Virus record (IMG/VR): IMGVR_UViG_3300025769_000531
Coordinates: 1 to 30,757 of that record
Reading direction: 5' to 3' (one strand)
DNA: 30,757 nt
Origin: a virus
Below are positions 15,301-21,009 of this stretch, piece after piece. Each line of letters opens with the position of its first letter. The first letter of the stretch is position 1. Position numbers and translations under genes: made by a program. The notes under the pieces are model-generated. The model worked only from the letters and a program-made list of their open reading frames with translations, did no database searches and had not been told where the DNA came from.

Positions 15301-16783
15301 CATGGACAATACAGAAAAAGCTATTGCTGCTTTTACTTTAATTGTAGAGCCGTTTGTTCCCGGAAGCGTGTCTAGCGGTAAAGGTCTTTATGATGCATAT
15401 TTTGAAACTCCCAACAGGACAACGGGTAAGCCTAAAAGCTTGCAGGCAGAGCTTGTTACTAACCTAACAGGAGCAAGATTTTCAGAGTTTGATGCTTCCA
15501 GCGCTTTAATGTATAAAATAAAGGAGTATAACAGGCTAAAAAGAGAAGTTATTTCTTCGACACCTACTTATGTTATGAAGGCTGAAGCCGCATACGAAAA
15601 TCAAATTAAACGACAAGAGTCCTTGTATGAGTTACAACAAGACATGTATGAAAATACAATGGCTGCTGAAACTTTATTAGGCACTTCGACAACTATTCAG
15701 GTAATGAAAGACAACGGGCTTTCTAATAAAGACATAGGCTTTTTGCTTTCGGGCAAATTCAAACCAGAAAAATATTCTTTTGGCAAGACTCTTAACTTTA
15801 TTGAAAAGGTAGGCGTAGAAGGCTCAGTGCTTAACGATATATTTAGATCGTATGGTAATATGATAGGCACTCCACTTATGCCCGTAACGCCTGAAGAGCG
15901 CGAAGAGTCTTTTGACAGAGAGCGTGAAGGCTTTGCTAAGGGCGGTCGTGTGACAGTTCCTAATGCCCCCTTAGAGCCTGACGAGCGCATTGACAAGATG
16001 ACAGGACAACCCTACAACATCCAAGCTGGGTCAGCCTTTGTAGATGAAGAAGACCCTGAGAAGCGCATGTTGTTTAATGAGGGTGGCTTTGTTGACAAAA
16101 TTACAAAAGCCCTTGGGGTTTCTAAGCAAGATCTTGATTGGGCTAAAAGCCTCGACAAAAAATTTCCAGAGTCTGAACAACTTGATGGACGAGGAGATGC
16201 TGCAAGGCACTTGGCTCTTGGTTGGTTAGCTAAAAAATCTAACTATCCTAAAGCTTCTCAGTTTGCTATTAACGCACGAGAGTTTGTAGAGTTTGATTTT
16301 AAAGGTGGTCCAATGGACATCGAAAATAATAACAAAGGATTCAATCTTGATGCTAGTACCCGTGAAGAAGCTGAAAGAAAAATCATGAGGATGATTAATA
16401 ACAAGGAAGTTATGTACTACACGCCTCAAGAAAGCAAAGCAAGACGTGGCTATCAAGCTGGTGGAAGCGTTGAAGATCCTAGTATGTACAGGTCAGACGG
16501 AAGCAAAAAGTCTGCACAAGGTTTTTTAGGGCCAGTAAAAAATAATGTTGAAGGCGGAACAATGACAGAGGTTTCTGTCGGTATGGAAATAAACGGGCAA
16601 GAAATGGAAGTTCCTACAATGGTTCCATCTTTAACTAAAGAGGAAATAGAAACTTTAGCAAACATGCAGCTTGAAGGAAACGCTAAGAATATTCCTGAGT
16701 CTATTATTATAAAAGCAAAGCAACACGCTTTACAAAGAATAGATCAAGGCCTTAGCCCGTTCTATCAAGACGGAGAAAAATAA
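12323..16783 (+). CDS. Large multi-domain virion protein (probable ejection protein)
   Basis: A 1486-residue protein. The N-terminus VTLLDGTQYSNVPDDVTDDE is a short motif seen at the start of many large phage internal proteins. Residues about 140-200 are hydrophobic (YVVGGTAIAGSKLL), possibly membrane-inserting. A long helical centre includes NYDRVPKGIKSLRYLPVGNF and VAFPTEIWRTSTNIIKQA (about 805-840). Residues about 1206-1257 hold the linker-like VPNAPLEPDERIDKMTGQPY. At about 1290-1345, GDAARHLALGWLAKKS with MDIENNNKGF resembles the 'DAxxHA ... NxxE ... MDxxNN' pattern of DUF6973-type domains. The last 99 residues (from MYRSDGSKKSAQGFLGPV) match a small domain common at the ends of marine phage proteins (EVPTMVPSLTKEEIETL, SPFYQDGEK). 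It lies two bases after the previous gene and just before the lysozyme gene. Confidence 0.75.
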   Translation: MPRTVTLLDGTQYSNVPDDVTDDEVLQKHVSRQVKEPEEEIQIKPQEEVDQNIDRSTDLGDFAQDAARVLVKTGVASNKAIADVANTVGRFLGKEDKVITDDLRRAATKQFVGAFAPLIPGLDVEDVIDAQGNVQPMETMAGTGLEIAPYVVGGTAIAGSKLLANTPRIVQGVLSGVAVDQLLYTGENALANTLSESELFEAESMAQSLVEYLSVDEDDTALEERTKLLAEGVALGVGAEAIMGTAKLVSKARQLFNKSPNQLSRSEEAEVVAGYLKDAKQTTQLRAQAPDIVYSETAEGAAQVAQQNSSKLRRFTQQVFTSRGYWTPQAFNAFNDAQYAQRQVVKEAENISNRLQQSLRALGDETKTAAATQNVQKALREDLGFHPQVAQEARIRYVVDNYDVSEDVAKEILNARQLIDNLSGRLANSNIPNGEFRESILENSGEYIRRSYRLFEDSGYKPSESVVRQAEDYLVGQQLKRGLDHDEAYEVARGKIDEILAQGDRTAAEDYYSKVRRVNTEILKERKEIPAEIRALMGEIEEPAENIVLTVSKLAKLTENNQFFNNLNQLGNNKYIFTKPVEREGVSYSVKITGTNSVLDGKYTTPEMLTAIKEKESHIGSFDSGFFRNLAAIKGSSQKMKTIYSHVTHLRNASGGAQFGIANGINPFNSGKTTGRALKNSIARGGDEELDAMYEKYLRLGIINTNVRVNEFRALLETGFESGPDTLVDKLGQKVKGYGFLQKGDKLATDMYMAVDDFYKVNAFEHELDYLRRALPNESQEVLESEAARIVQNTFPNYDRVPKGIKSLRYLPVGNFVAFPTEIWRTSTNIIKQASKEMNSGNAELVRRGQQRLAGFTTMLAAPSFVATQTAQFAGFNEEESEAIQTLSKTPWSDAPKNVVRVGDKIYTNDTQFIDSYSPLKEPVMAALDRIQSGQLRGKELDAYLGDAILDATGKLLTPYLGESMVTESLRELYVAGTGDGRTSKGLPVFVRGMDNTEKAIAAFTLIVEPFVPGSVSSGKGLYDAYFETPNRTTGKPKSLQAELVTNLTGARFSEFDASSALMYKIKEYNRLKREVISSTPTYVMKAEAAYENQIKRQESLYELQQDMYENTMAAETLLGTSTTIQVMKDNGLSNKDIGFLLSGKFKPEKYSFGKTLNFIEKVGVEGSVLNDIFRSYGNMIGTPLMPVTPEEREESFDREREGFAKGGRVTVPNAPLEPDERIDKMTGQPYNIQAGSAFVDEEDPEKRMLFNEGGFVDKITKALGVSKQDLDWAKSLDKKFPESEQLDGRGDAARHLALGWLAKKSNYPKASQFAINAREFVEFDFKGGPMDIENNNKGFNLDASTREEAERKIMRMINNKEVMYYTPQESKARRGYQAGGSVEDPSMYRSDGSKKSAQGFLGPVKNNVEGGTMTEVSVGMEINGQEMEVPTMVPSLTKEEIETLANMQLEGNAKNIPESIIIKAKQHALQRIDQGLSPFYQDGEK

Positions 16784-16785
16784 TA

Positions 16786-17211
16786 ATGCAAAGACTTATT
16801 GATACTTTAAAGCGTCATGAAGGCGTTAAATATTATGTCTACAAAGACCATCTAGGCTATGAAACTATTGGCGTAGGGCGTTGTATTAAACAAAACGTAG
16901 GTCTAGGGCTAACACACGACGAAGTAGACTATCTTTTGATGAATGACATTAAGCGTTGTATTGAAGAGCTTGATGCAGCCTTTTCGTGGTTCAAAGATCT
17001 TACTCAAGTTCGACGCGAAGCAATGGTAAATTTATGTTTTAACTTAGGCCTCACACGCCTTCGAAAGTTTGAAAATGCACTTGCGGCTATGGCAATCCAT
17101 AACTACGAAGAAGCAGCAGATGAATTTTTGGATAGCCGCTGGGCTGTTCAGGTTGGTCAACGTGCAATAGAAGTAACTGAAATGATTCGCACCGGAGAAA
17201 CCTATGACTAA
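16786..17211 (+). CDS. Endolysin: GH24 (T4-type) lysozyme
   Basis: A 141-residue protein of normal size for phage lysozymes that cut the N-acetylmuramic acid-N-acetylglucosamine bond of peptidoglycan. The catalytic pattern is intact: E12 in LKRHEGVKYYVYKD, D21, and T27 in YETIGVGRCI (the E-8-D-5-T arrangement of T4 lysozyme). Downstream, RREAMVNLCFNLG and SRWAVQVGQRA are family segments. No signal peptide is present, so export depends on a holin. GGAG precedes the ATG at a suitable distance, and the stop overlaps the next gene by eight bases. It could also be virion-associated, but its single-domain form favours a true endolysin. Confidence 0.93.
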   Translation: MQRLIDTLKRHEGVKYYVYKDHLGYETIGVGRCIKQNVGLGLTHDEVDYLLMNDIKRCIEELDAAFSWFKDLTQVRREAMVNLCFNLGLTRLRKFENALAAMAIHNYEEAADEFLDSRWAVQVGQRAIEVTEMIRTGETYD

Positions 17212-17494
17212 GAAAAAAGATCCAAGGCTAGAAAGAGCAGGAGTAAGTGGCTACAACAAACCGAAACGTACACCCAATCACAAAACAAAGTCACACGTCG
17301 TGGTGGCAAAAGAAGGAGACAAAGTTAAAACAATACGCTTTGGTCAGAAGGGCGCGAAAACTGCAGGCAAGCCAAAAGCAGGAGAGTCAGCACGTATGAA
17401 AGCAAAGCGGAAGTCGTTTAAGGCAAGACACGCTAAGAATATTAAGCGAGGAAAGATGTCAGCGGCTTACTGGGCTGATAAAGTCAAATGGTAG
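17204..17494 (+). CDS. Small Lys/Arg-rich phage protein (DUF6321-like)
   Basis: A 96-residue very basic protein with GGAG before ATG. Its C-terminal half, KTIRFGQKGAKTAGKPKAGE then RKSFKARHAKNIKRGKMSAA and YWADKVKW, is a strongly conserved pattern in marine phages that I associate with DUF6321. The family name is from memory and should be checked. No enzyme motif was seen. The charge suggests nucleic-acid binding, for example in packaging or the virion. It starts eight bases inside the lysozyme gene, and its stop overlaps the next start. Confidence 0.8.
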   Translation: MTKKKDPRLERAGVSGYNKPKRTPNHKTKSHVVVAKEGDKVKTIRFGQKGAKTAGKPKAGESARMKAKRKSFKARHAKNIKRGKMSAAYWADKVKW

Positions 17495-17679
17495 TAGATC
17501 TATTTACCAAGCATCCAAAGTCTGCTAATGAAACATATTGGCAGCATCTAAAGCGAGCAGCTATGCTTTCTGGATGGTTGTTCTTGGGAGGTCTTGTATG
17601 TGCAGTTCATGCGGTCTTTCCTTTTTTATTCACTCAAACTGCAAGTAAGATAGTATGTAAATTATATACTAAATACTAA
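17488..17679 (+). CDS. Small membrane protein, DUF6356-like
   Basis: A 63-residue protein reading LFTKHPKSANETYWQHL, then a hydrophobic stretch (about 28-50, MLSGWLFLGGLVCAVHAVFP, continuing FLFTQTASKIV). The pattern 'LFTKHPxSxxETYxxHL ... HAxFPFLFxxTxS' is that of DUF6356, a family of short membrane proteins also found in bacterial genomes. It begins seven bases inside the preceding gene. Located between lysozyme and a second holin-like gene, it may take part in lysis or membrane modification, but the function is unknown. Confidence 0.75.
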   Translation: MVVDLFTKHPKSANETYWQHLKRAAMLSGWLFLGGLVCAVHAVFPFLFTQTASKIVCKLYTKY

Positions 17680-17695
17680 GCCGTGAGGCTACAGC

Positions 17696-17710
17696 ACGTC
17701 GTGATGACGT
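17696..17710. other. Small hairpin upstream of the ribosome-binding site of the next gene
   Basis: ACGTC-GTGAT-GACGT forms a perfect 5-bp stem with a 5-base loop one base before the TAGGAG site (17711-17716) of the gene at 17724. It is too short and lacks a T-run to be a terminator. It could influence translation of the secreted protein that follows. Confidence 0.25.
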
Positions 17711-17723
17711 TAGGAGATACACA

Positions 17724-17954
17724 ATGCATAAATATATATTGGCAGCAATGGTGCTGTCTACTCCAGCATTTGGAGCTAATAGTATTCTCATACAAAAAGG
17801 AAATCAACAGTACGTGGTCATACCAGACTGTCAGATATCCGAAGATGTGAAAGACATAAGGATAAGACACCTACACGTAGGCGCACCAGTTCACATGAAA
17901 CACAAAGGGCGACGAGTTCGCTGTAGAATAGAAGAAATAGAGGAACGATCATGA
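17724..17954 (+). CDS. Small secreted protein, unknown function
   Basis: A 76-residue protein with AGGAG seven bases before ATG. MHKYILAAMVLSTPAFG is a signal peptide with cleavage near residue 17. The mature part of about 59 residues reads ANSILIQKGNQQYVVIPD and then RIRHLHVGAPVHMKHKGRRV. It has two cysteines (VIPDCQ and VRCRIE) that could pair in the periplasm. The sequence is beta-rich and basic at the end. No family was recognised. It overlaps the next holin-like gene by four bases (ATGA), so the two are probably made together. A lysis-accessory role is possible by context. Confidence 0.7.
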   Translation: MHKYILAAMVLSTPAFGANSILIQKGNQQYVVIPDCQISEDVKDIRIRHLHVGAPVHMKHKGRRVRCRIEEIEERS

Positions 17955-18142
17955 CAATTAAACAAGCACTTAAATCACGAACAGTACAGTATGGCGTAGC
18001 TCTTGCTGTTCTTTCAGTTCTCCAAGGCTTTGTAGGTTTTCTTCCTGCTAATCCAGCTGTTCAGGCTATGGTAGGCTGTGCGATTGCAAGCGGTATTGTT
18101 GTTCTTCGATTCATGACAACTCAACCCGTGAGTCAAAAATGA
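17951..18142 (+). CDS. Small two-segment membrane protein, holin-like
   Basis: A 63-residue protein: a short basic N-terminus (MTIKQALKSRTVQYG), a hydrophobic helix (VALAVLSVLQGFVGFLP, about 16-32), a short turn (ANPAVQ), and a second helix (AMVGCAIASGIVVLRF, about 39-54). The polar tail is MTTQPVSQK. Size and topology fit a class II-type small holin, and similar proteins in marine phages are often labelled holin. With the 3TM holin at 3448-3924 this would make two holin candidates. ATGA overlaps link it to both neighbours. Confidence 0.65.
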   Translation: MTIKQALKSRTVQYGVALAVLSVLQGFVGFLPANPAVQAMVGCAIASGIVVLRFMTTQPVSQK

Positions 18143-18345
18143 CAACAAAAAGAAAAACAACACCAAAAAAAAAGTCTAAGTCTCGCGTCAATGAAGCTGG
18201 TAACTATACCAAGCCTACTATGCGTAAGCGACTCTTTAACAAGATAAAGGCTGGTTCAAAGGGTGGTAAGCCCGGCCAGTGGTCTGCGCGAAAAGCTCAG
18301 ATGCTTGCTAAAGAGTACAAGGCTGCAGGTGGAGGTTACAAATAA
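18139..18345 (+). CDS. Very basic small protein
   Basis: A 68-residue protein opening MTTKRKTTPKKKSKSR, then RVNEAGNYTKPTMRKRLFNK, IKAGSKGGKPGQWSARKAQM and ending KAAGGGYK. The 'KPTMRKRLFxxIKAGSKGGxPGQWSARKAQ' pattern recurs in marine phages and some cellular genomes. No function is known to me. The high Lys/Arg/Gly content and lack of acidic patches suggest DNA or RNA binding. Four-base and one-base overlaps (ATGA, TAATG) tie it to its neighbours. Confidence 0.8.
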   Translation: MTTKRKTTPKKKSKSRVNEAGNYTKPTMRKRLFNKIKAGSKGGKPGQWSARKAQMLAKEYKAAGGGYK

Positions 18346-18596
18346 TGGCTCTCAAGAAGTCTCAGAAGTCTCTTAAGGCTTGGACAAAACAAAAATGGCG
18401 TACTAAGTCGGGCAAGAAATCCAGTAAGACTGGAGAGAGATATTTACCTGAGAAGGCTATCAAGGCTTTGTCCGCCAAAGAGTACGCCGCTACTAGCCGC
18501 AAAAAGCGCGAAGATACAAAAAAGGGCAAACAACACAGCAAGCAGCCGAAGAAGATTGCCCAAAAAACTCGAAGGTATAGATCTAAAAAGTCCTAG
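18345..18596 (+). CDS. Very basic small protein, DUF5872-like; last gene of the plus-strand block
   Basis: An 83-residue protein with about 24 Lys and 7 Arg (about 37 percent basic). Recognisable segments are LKAWTKQKWRTKSGKKSS, GERYLPEKAIKALSAKEYA and KQPKKIAQKTRRYRS. I link the pattern 'WTKQKWRTxSGKxS ... YLPxKAxKALxxxEYAAT' with DUF5872 from memory. It is known from marine phages and scattered cellular genomes, function unknown. Nucleic-acid binding is likely from charge. Its ATG shares one base with the preceding stop. Its last 14 bases overlap, tail to tail, the last gene of the opposite-strand block. Confidence 0.8.
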   Translation: MALKKSQKSLKAWTKQKWRTKSGKKSSKTGERYLPEKAIKALSAKEYAATSRKKREDTKKGKQHSKQPKKIAQKTRRYRSKKS

Positions 18597-18819
18597 TGTT
18601 CAACGCATCTAGTTCTCTTTCGATCTTTTCATGTAATCCTTCGAGATGATAAAGAGCCTGCTCAAGAACTGTTGTAATTATTTTTTGCTCTTCAGGCTCT
18701 TTAAATATTCTACCTACCTCATTCTTTGGAATCTTATTAAACTCAGTCATCAAGTTTCCAGAAGCATCAAAGAAAATCCTAAAACCTACAAGGTTTCCTT
18801 CCTGTTTATTACTAGCCAT
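18583..18819 (-). CDS. Small acidic/helical protein, last gene of the minus-strand block
   Basis: I use the ATG at 18819 (MASNKQEGNLVGFRIFFDAS), which overlaps the upstream gene's stop by eight bases, rather than the earlier in-frame ATG at 18846 buried in that gene. This gives a 78-residue product. It starts with a probable beta segment (VGFRIFFDASGNLMTEFN), followed by a long charged helix (EPEEQKIITTVLEQALYHLE, HEKIERELDALNTRTF). No family was recognised. The coding sequence contains a perfect 11-bp inverted repeat (18650-18703), and its end overlaps the convergent plus-strand gene. Confidence 0.65.
   Translation of the reverse strand: MASNKQEGNLVGFRIFFDASGNLMTEFNKIPKNEVGRIFKEPEEQKIITTVLEQALYHLEGLHEKIERELDALNTRTF
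18650..18703. terminator. 11-bp inverted repeat at the convergent junction (possible bidirectional terminator)
   Basis: TAAAGAGCCTG (18650-18660) and CAGGCTCTTTA (18693-18703) are perfect reverse complements. A further AAGA/TCTT pairing (18664-18667 with 18689-18692) follows after a 3-base bulge, closing a 21-base loop that holds a T6 run. It lies 53 bases past the last plus-strand stop codon and inside the last minus-strand gene. A second 8-bp inverted pair CTCGAAGG / CCTTCGAG (18568-18575 and 18638-18645) lies just before it. There is no proper U-tract on either strand, so terminator function is a positional inference. Confidence 0.35.
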
Positions 18820-19039
18820 TTCGAGTTTCCATTTCAATACGAACAATGTCTAGCCCGTCAAGATAATCTTTAGACTCTATCAAAAGCTTTAGCTGAGACT
18901 CGATTGCCTCGTAAAAAGCGTCGTGGTCGTGGAAGGCCATAGGGTTACTAATAATAACCTCAACTGCCATTGCGTGTTTTTTTATGTCTGCTTCGTAATA
19001 GCTTCTCATTGTCTTCAGTATTTGGTTTGGATTCAACAT
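18812..19039 (-). CDS. Small protein of unknown function
   Basis: A 75-residue product (MLNPNQILKTMRSYYEADIK) if started at 19039, where AAGGAT lies seven bases upstream. An ATG at 19009 (MRSYYEADIKKHAMAVEVII) is the alternative. The sequence is helical and acidic: VEVIISNPMAFHDHDAFYEA, ESQLKLLIESKDYLDGL. Small proteins with 'YxEADIxKHxxxVEVYxxNPxxxxxHxDxxEAIExxL' style occur in phages; the function is unknown. It overlaps the preceding 58-residue gene by 80 bases in another frame and the following gene by eight bases. Confidence 0.65.
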   Translation of the reverse strand: MLNPNQILKTMRSYYEADIKKHAMAVEVIISNPMAFHDHDAFYEAIESQLKLLIESKDYLDGLDIVRIEMETRNG

Positions 19040-19136
19040 CTTTTTTATCCTTAAAAATTCTATCCCAGTTAGAGTCAAATTTATTTTTGTTTACTTGGCG
19101 GGGGGACGAACCCTTCCCGCCGTGCCATGAACTCAT
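18960..19136 (-). CDS. 58-residue phage protein directly after RNR (MSSWHGGKGSSPR...)
   Basis: Found by reading the RNR downstream region. ATG 19136 lies one base after the RNR stop, and the frame runs to TGA at 18960. The product reads MSSWHGGKGSSPRQVNKNKF, DSNWDRIFKDKKDVESKPNT, EDNEKLLRSRHKKTRNGS. The N-terminal 'WxGGKGSxxR ... KFDxNWDRIF' pattern is one I recognise from small proteins of marine and T7-like phages, which supports it being real. It has no independent strong ribosome-binding site, so it probably depends on translation of RNR. A strong GC-rich hairpin covers its codons 6-14. It overlaps the next gene by 80 bases in a different frame. Confidence 0.72.
   Translation of the reverse strand: MSSWHGGKGSSPRQVNKNKFDSNWDRIFKDKKDVESKPNTEDNEKLLRSRHKKTRNGS
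19097..19121. other. GC-rich hairpin just downstream of the RNR stop
   Basis: On the minus-strand transcript GGCGGG pairs with CCCGCC, then after an AA bulge GGG pairs with CCC around the loop TTCGT. It starts 17 bases after the RNR stop and lies in the first codons of the 58-residue gene. No U-tract follows, so it is not an obvious terminator. It could attenuate or stabilise the mRNA between RNR and the last genes. Confidence 0.45.
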
Positions 19137-19137
19137 A

Positions 19138-21009
19138 CTATATCTCGCAGTTGTTACCAGTGCAAGCTAAAGTTTGTGAGCCTTCAGTCATATCACTTTC
19201 TTCTGTAATGTCCCAAGACATTTCAGTTGGGAAGTTAGCAGACATTTCTGCATATTCTTCTGCGCTAATAGGCTCATACGGTGCTTGTTGGTAAGTATGC
19301 TCAGAGTAAGGCAGAAATGACACACCACTAATTTTGTCAAACTTATTATAGAGCCACTGGCCTACTTCAAGAAACTCTTCATCACGATAGTAACACGTCA
19401 TTGAAGGTTTGTGTTCACACCAAAAATCTTGATAGATTTCCCAAAGCTCTAGCTGCTCCATAGCACCCATATCAGAGGCTAGTACAGCCCCGTCAGGAGA
19501 CTTAATAGGAAAGCTAAATACCTTGGTACTAGGCGACATAACGTCGTCTTCTACAGGGATTCCTGAGGCTTCAAGGACGGCGCAGAGGGGGTCTCTAGAG
19601 TCTGCTCGAACTCGTCTAATGTATTGAGATGAATATCGAGGATGGATTCCACTCGCACTATCAACAAGCTGGCTAACAGTACCGCTAGGCTTAACAGCAG
19701 TAATAGCGGTAGAAGGATTGATGCTAAGTTTTTTAGCCCACTCAGCATTAATTTTAATCGCTTCTTCGCGTAGCTCTGTGAGCCATGTCTTAAGTACACC
19801 TTTATCTCTCCGTCCTGATAGCGTTGGGTGATCCATAATACCTGTAAGACTAACGCCTAGCAAGGCCTCTTCTTGTGTGTTGTTTTGCCAGACTTTCCTT
19901 AAATACCTAAAGTCTGTGAGGGTAGCCTGTAAAGTTCCAAGGATAGTCGCAACACGAACTTTTCGTTTGAGGTCTGAAAGCGTATCGGTTGACCTGACAA
20001 CAACTTCTGACAGGTTGCAGAACTGATAAGGCCTGAGGATAATCTCGGAGCATGGATTAGTTCCAAAATCATAGGTAGCGTCTCGTCTGTCGTTTTTTGC
20101 AGCTTGCTTTTGACTTGCGACTCTAGAGAACATTCCTCGTTCTCCTGAGCGAGACTCGTATAAACTTTTCCACTCATTTAAAAATGCCTCAAAGTCTGGC
20201 TTCTCTGTATAACATGCGCTGTTGTTGGCTAATCCTCGCTGGGGATTGTCTTGCCACCATTGGCCTGACTTGCATCGTCGGAGTCTATCGTCAGTGAGAT
20301 TAGAGAGACTGATGAGAGCACTTCGCCTAACTCCGCCGACGACAACGATTTGTGCAATCTTACAGCAGATATCGTGACACTCGATGGAGGAAAGCTTACG
20401 TCCAGCAGCCTCCCTAAAGACCTCTGTGGTAAATTTAAAGAGGTCAACAAGAGGCTCCGCACCAGACGCTCTACCTCCAAAAGTTTTAAGGGCTGCCCCT
20501 GCAGGTCGTACTCCAGATACGTCCCACTTTGGAAGCTGACCCGAATAGAGCAAGCTAATAAGTTCTCTGTAGGCTTTAGCCCATCCAATTTTGCTATCAG
20601 CGACGTGTATAACGGTATCGGTGTCATGAAATTCCTCCGCAACTTCAGGTAGTTTAGATACATACTGTCGTTCAACAGAAAAACCTACGCCTGTACCGCA
20701 CATTAGGACGTACATCATCTCGTCAAACGCTTTAGGGTGATCAATGGGCAGATAGCTACAGTTGAATCCTGCTACATTATCACGGTCAAGAGCCTCTCCT
20801 GCAGTCATTAGCGCTCTCATGCTGGGCATTACATCTAGATCGTGGATGTCTTTGAACATACCATTAGCTTCTTCTAGTGTTAGCTTATTTTTTTCAACCC
20901 AAAAGTTTAGGTATCTGTCTATTGTTTCTTCCCAAGTTTCACGCCGCTGTTCCTCTGGTAGGTAACGAGCGTACCGTGACTTATGGATGTACTGTTGATA
21001 TAAGTCCAT
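19138..21009 (-). CDS. nrdJ: Adenosylcobalamin-dependent (class II) ribonucleoside-triphosphate reductase, monomeric type
   Basis: A 623-residue enzyme that reduces ribonucleotides to deoxyribonucleotides for phage DNA synthesis, using a coenzyme B12-generated thiyl radical. Visible family signatures: AGFNCSYLPID with redox Cys84; MCGTGVGFSVER (about 103-114), typical of the Lactobacillus leichmannii RTPR type; GVRPAGAALKTFGGRASG (166-183); and FGTNPCSEIILRPYQFCNLS. The last holds radical Cys320, catalytic Asn318/Glu322 and redox partner Cys331. The C-terminal shuttle pair CTGNNC (C616, C621) matches the CxxxxC tail of RTPR. All key residues are present. It is somewhat shorter than the 739-residue model enzyme. 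AAGGAAG precedes the ATG, whose first base is shared with the stop of the 38-residue gene upstream. It needs no second subunit or oxygen but needs B12 from the host. Confidence 0.96.
   Translation of the reverse strand: MDLYQQYIHKSRYARYLPEEQRRETWEETIDRYLNFWVEKNKLTLEEANGMFKDIHDLDVMPSMRALMTAGEALDRDNVAGFNCSYLPIDHPKAFDEMMYVLMCGTGVGFSVERQYVSKLPEVAEEFHDTDTVIHVADSKIGWAKAYRELISLLYSGQLPKWDVSGVRPAGAALKTFGGRASGAEPLVDLFKFTTEVFREAAGRKLSSIECHDICCKIAQIVVVGGVRRSALISLSNLTDDRLRRCKSGQWWQDNPQRGLANNSACYTEKPDFEAFLNEWKSLYESRSGERGMFSRVASQKQAAKNDRRDATYDFGTNPCSEIILRPYQFCNLSEVVVRSTDTLSDLKRKVRVATILGTLQATLTDFRYLRKVWQNNTQEEALLGVSLTGIMDHPTLSGRRDKGVLKTWLTELREEAIKINAEWAKKLSINPSTAITAVKPSGTVSQLVDSASGIHPRYSSQYIRRVRADSRDPLCAVLEASGIPVEDDVMSPSTKVFSFPIKSPDGAVLASDMGAMEQLELWEIYQDFWCEHKPSMTCYYRDEEFLEVGQWLYNKFDKISGVSFLPYSEHTYQQAPYEPISAEEYAEMSANFPTEMSWDITEESDMTEGSQTLACTGNNCEI

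Noticed and set aside
17640-17723. Possible promoter (TATACT at 17665-17670)
   Set aside because: No acceptable -35 element at proper spacing. AT-rich sequence here is expected by chance.
19097-19135. tRNA-like 3' end (GGGTTCG ... CCGCCA) on the minus strand
   Set aside because: The TTCG loop and stem spacing do not fit a T-arm plus acceptor, and there is no room for D and anticodon arms. It is better explained as a hairpin within a 58-codon gene.
20229-20675. 148-codon open frame on the minus strand inside the RNR gene
   Set aside because: It lies wholly within the strongly supported RNR in another frame, has no ribosome-binding site and gives low-quality Ser/Leu-rich sequence.
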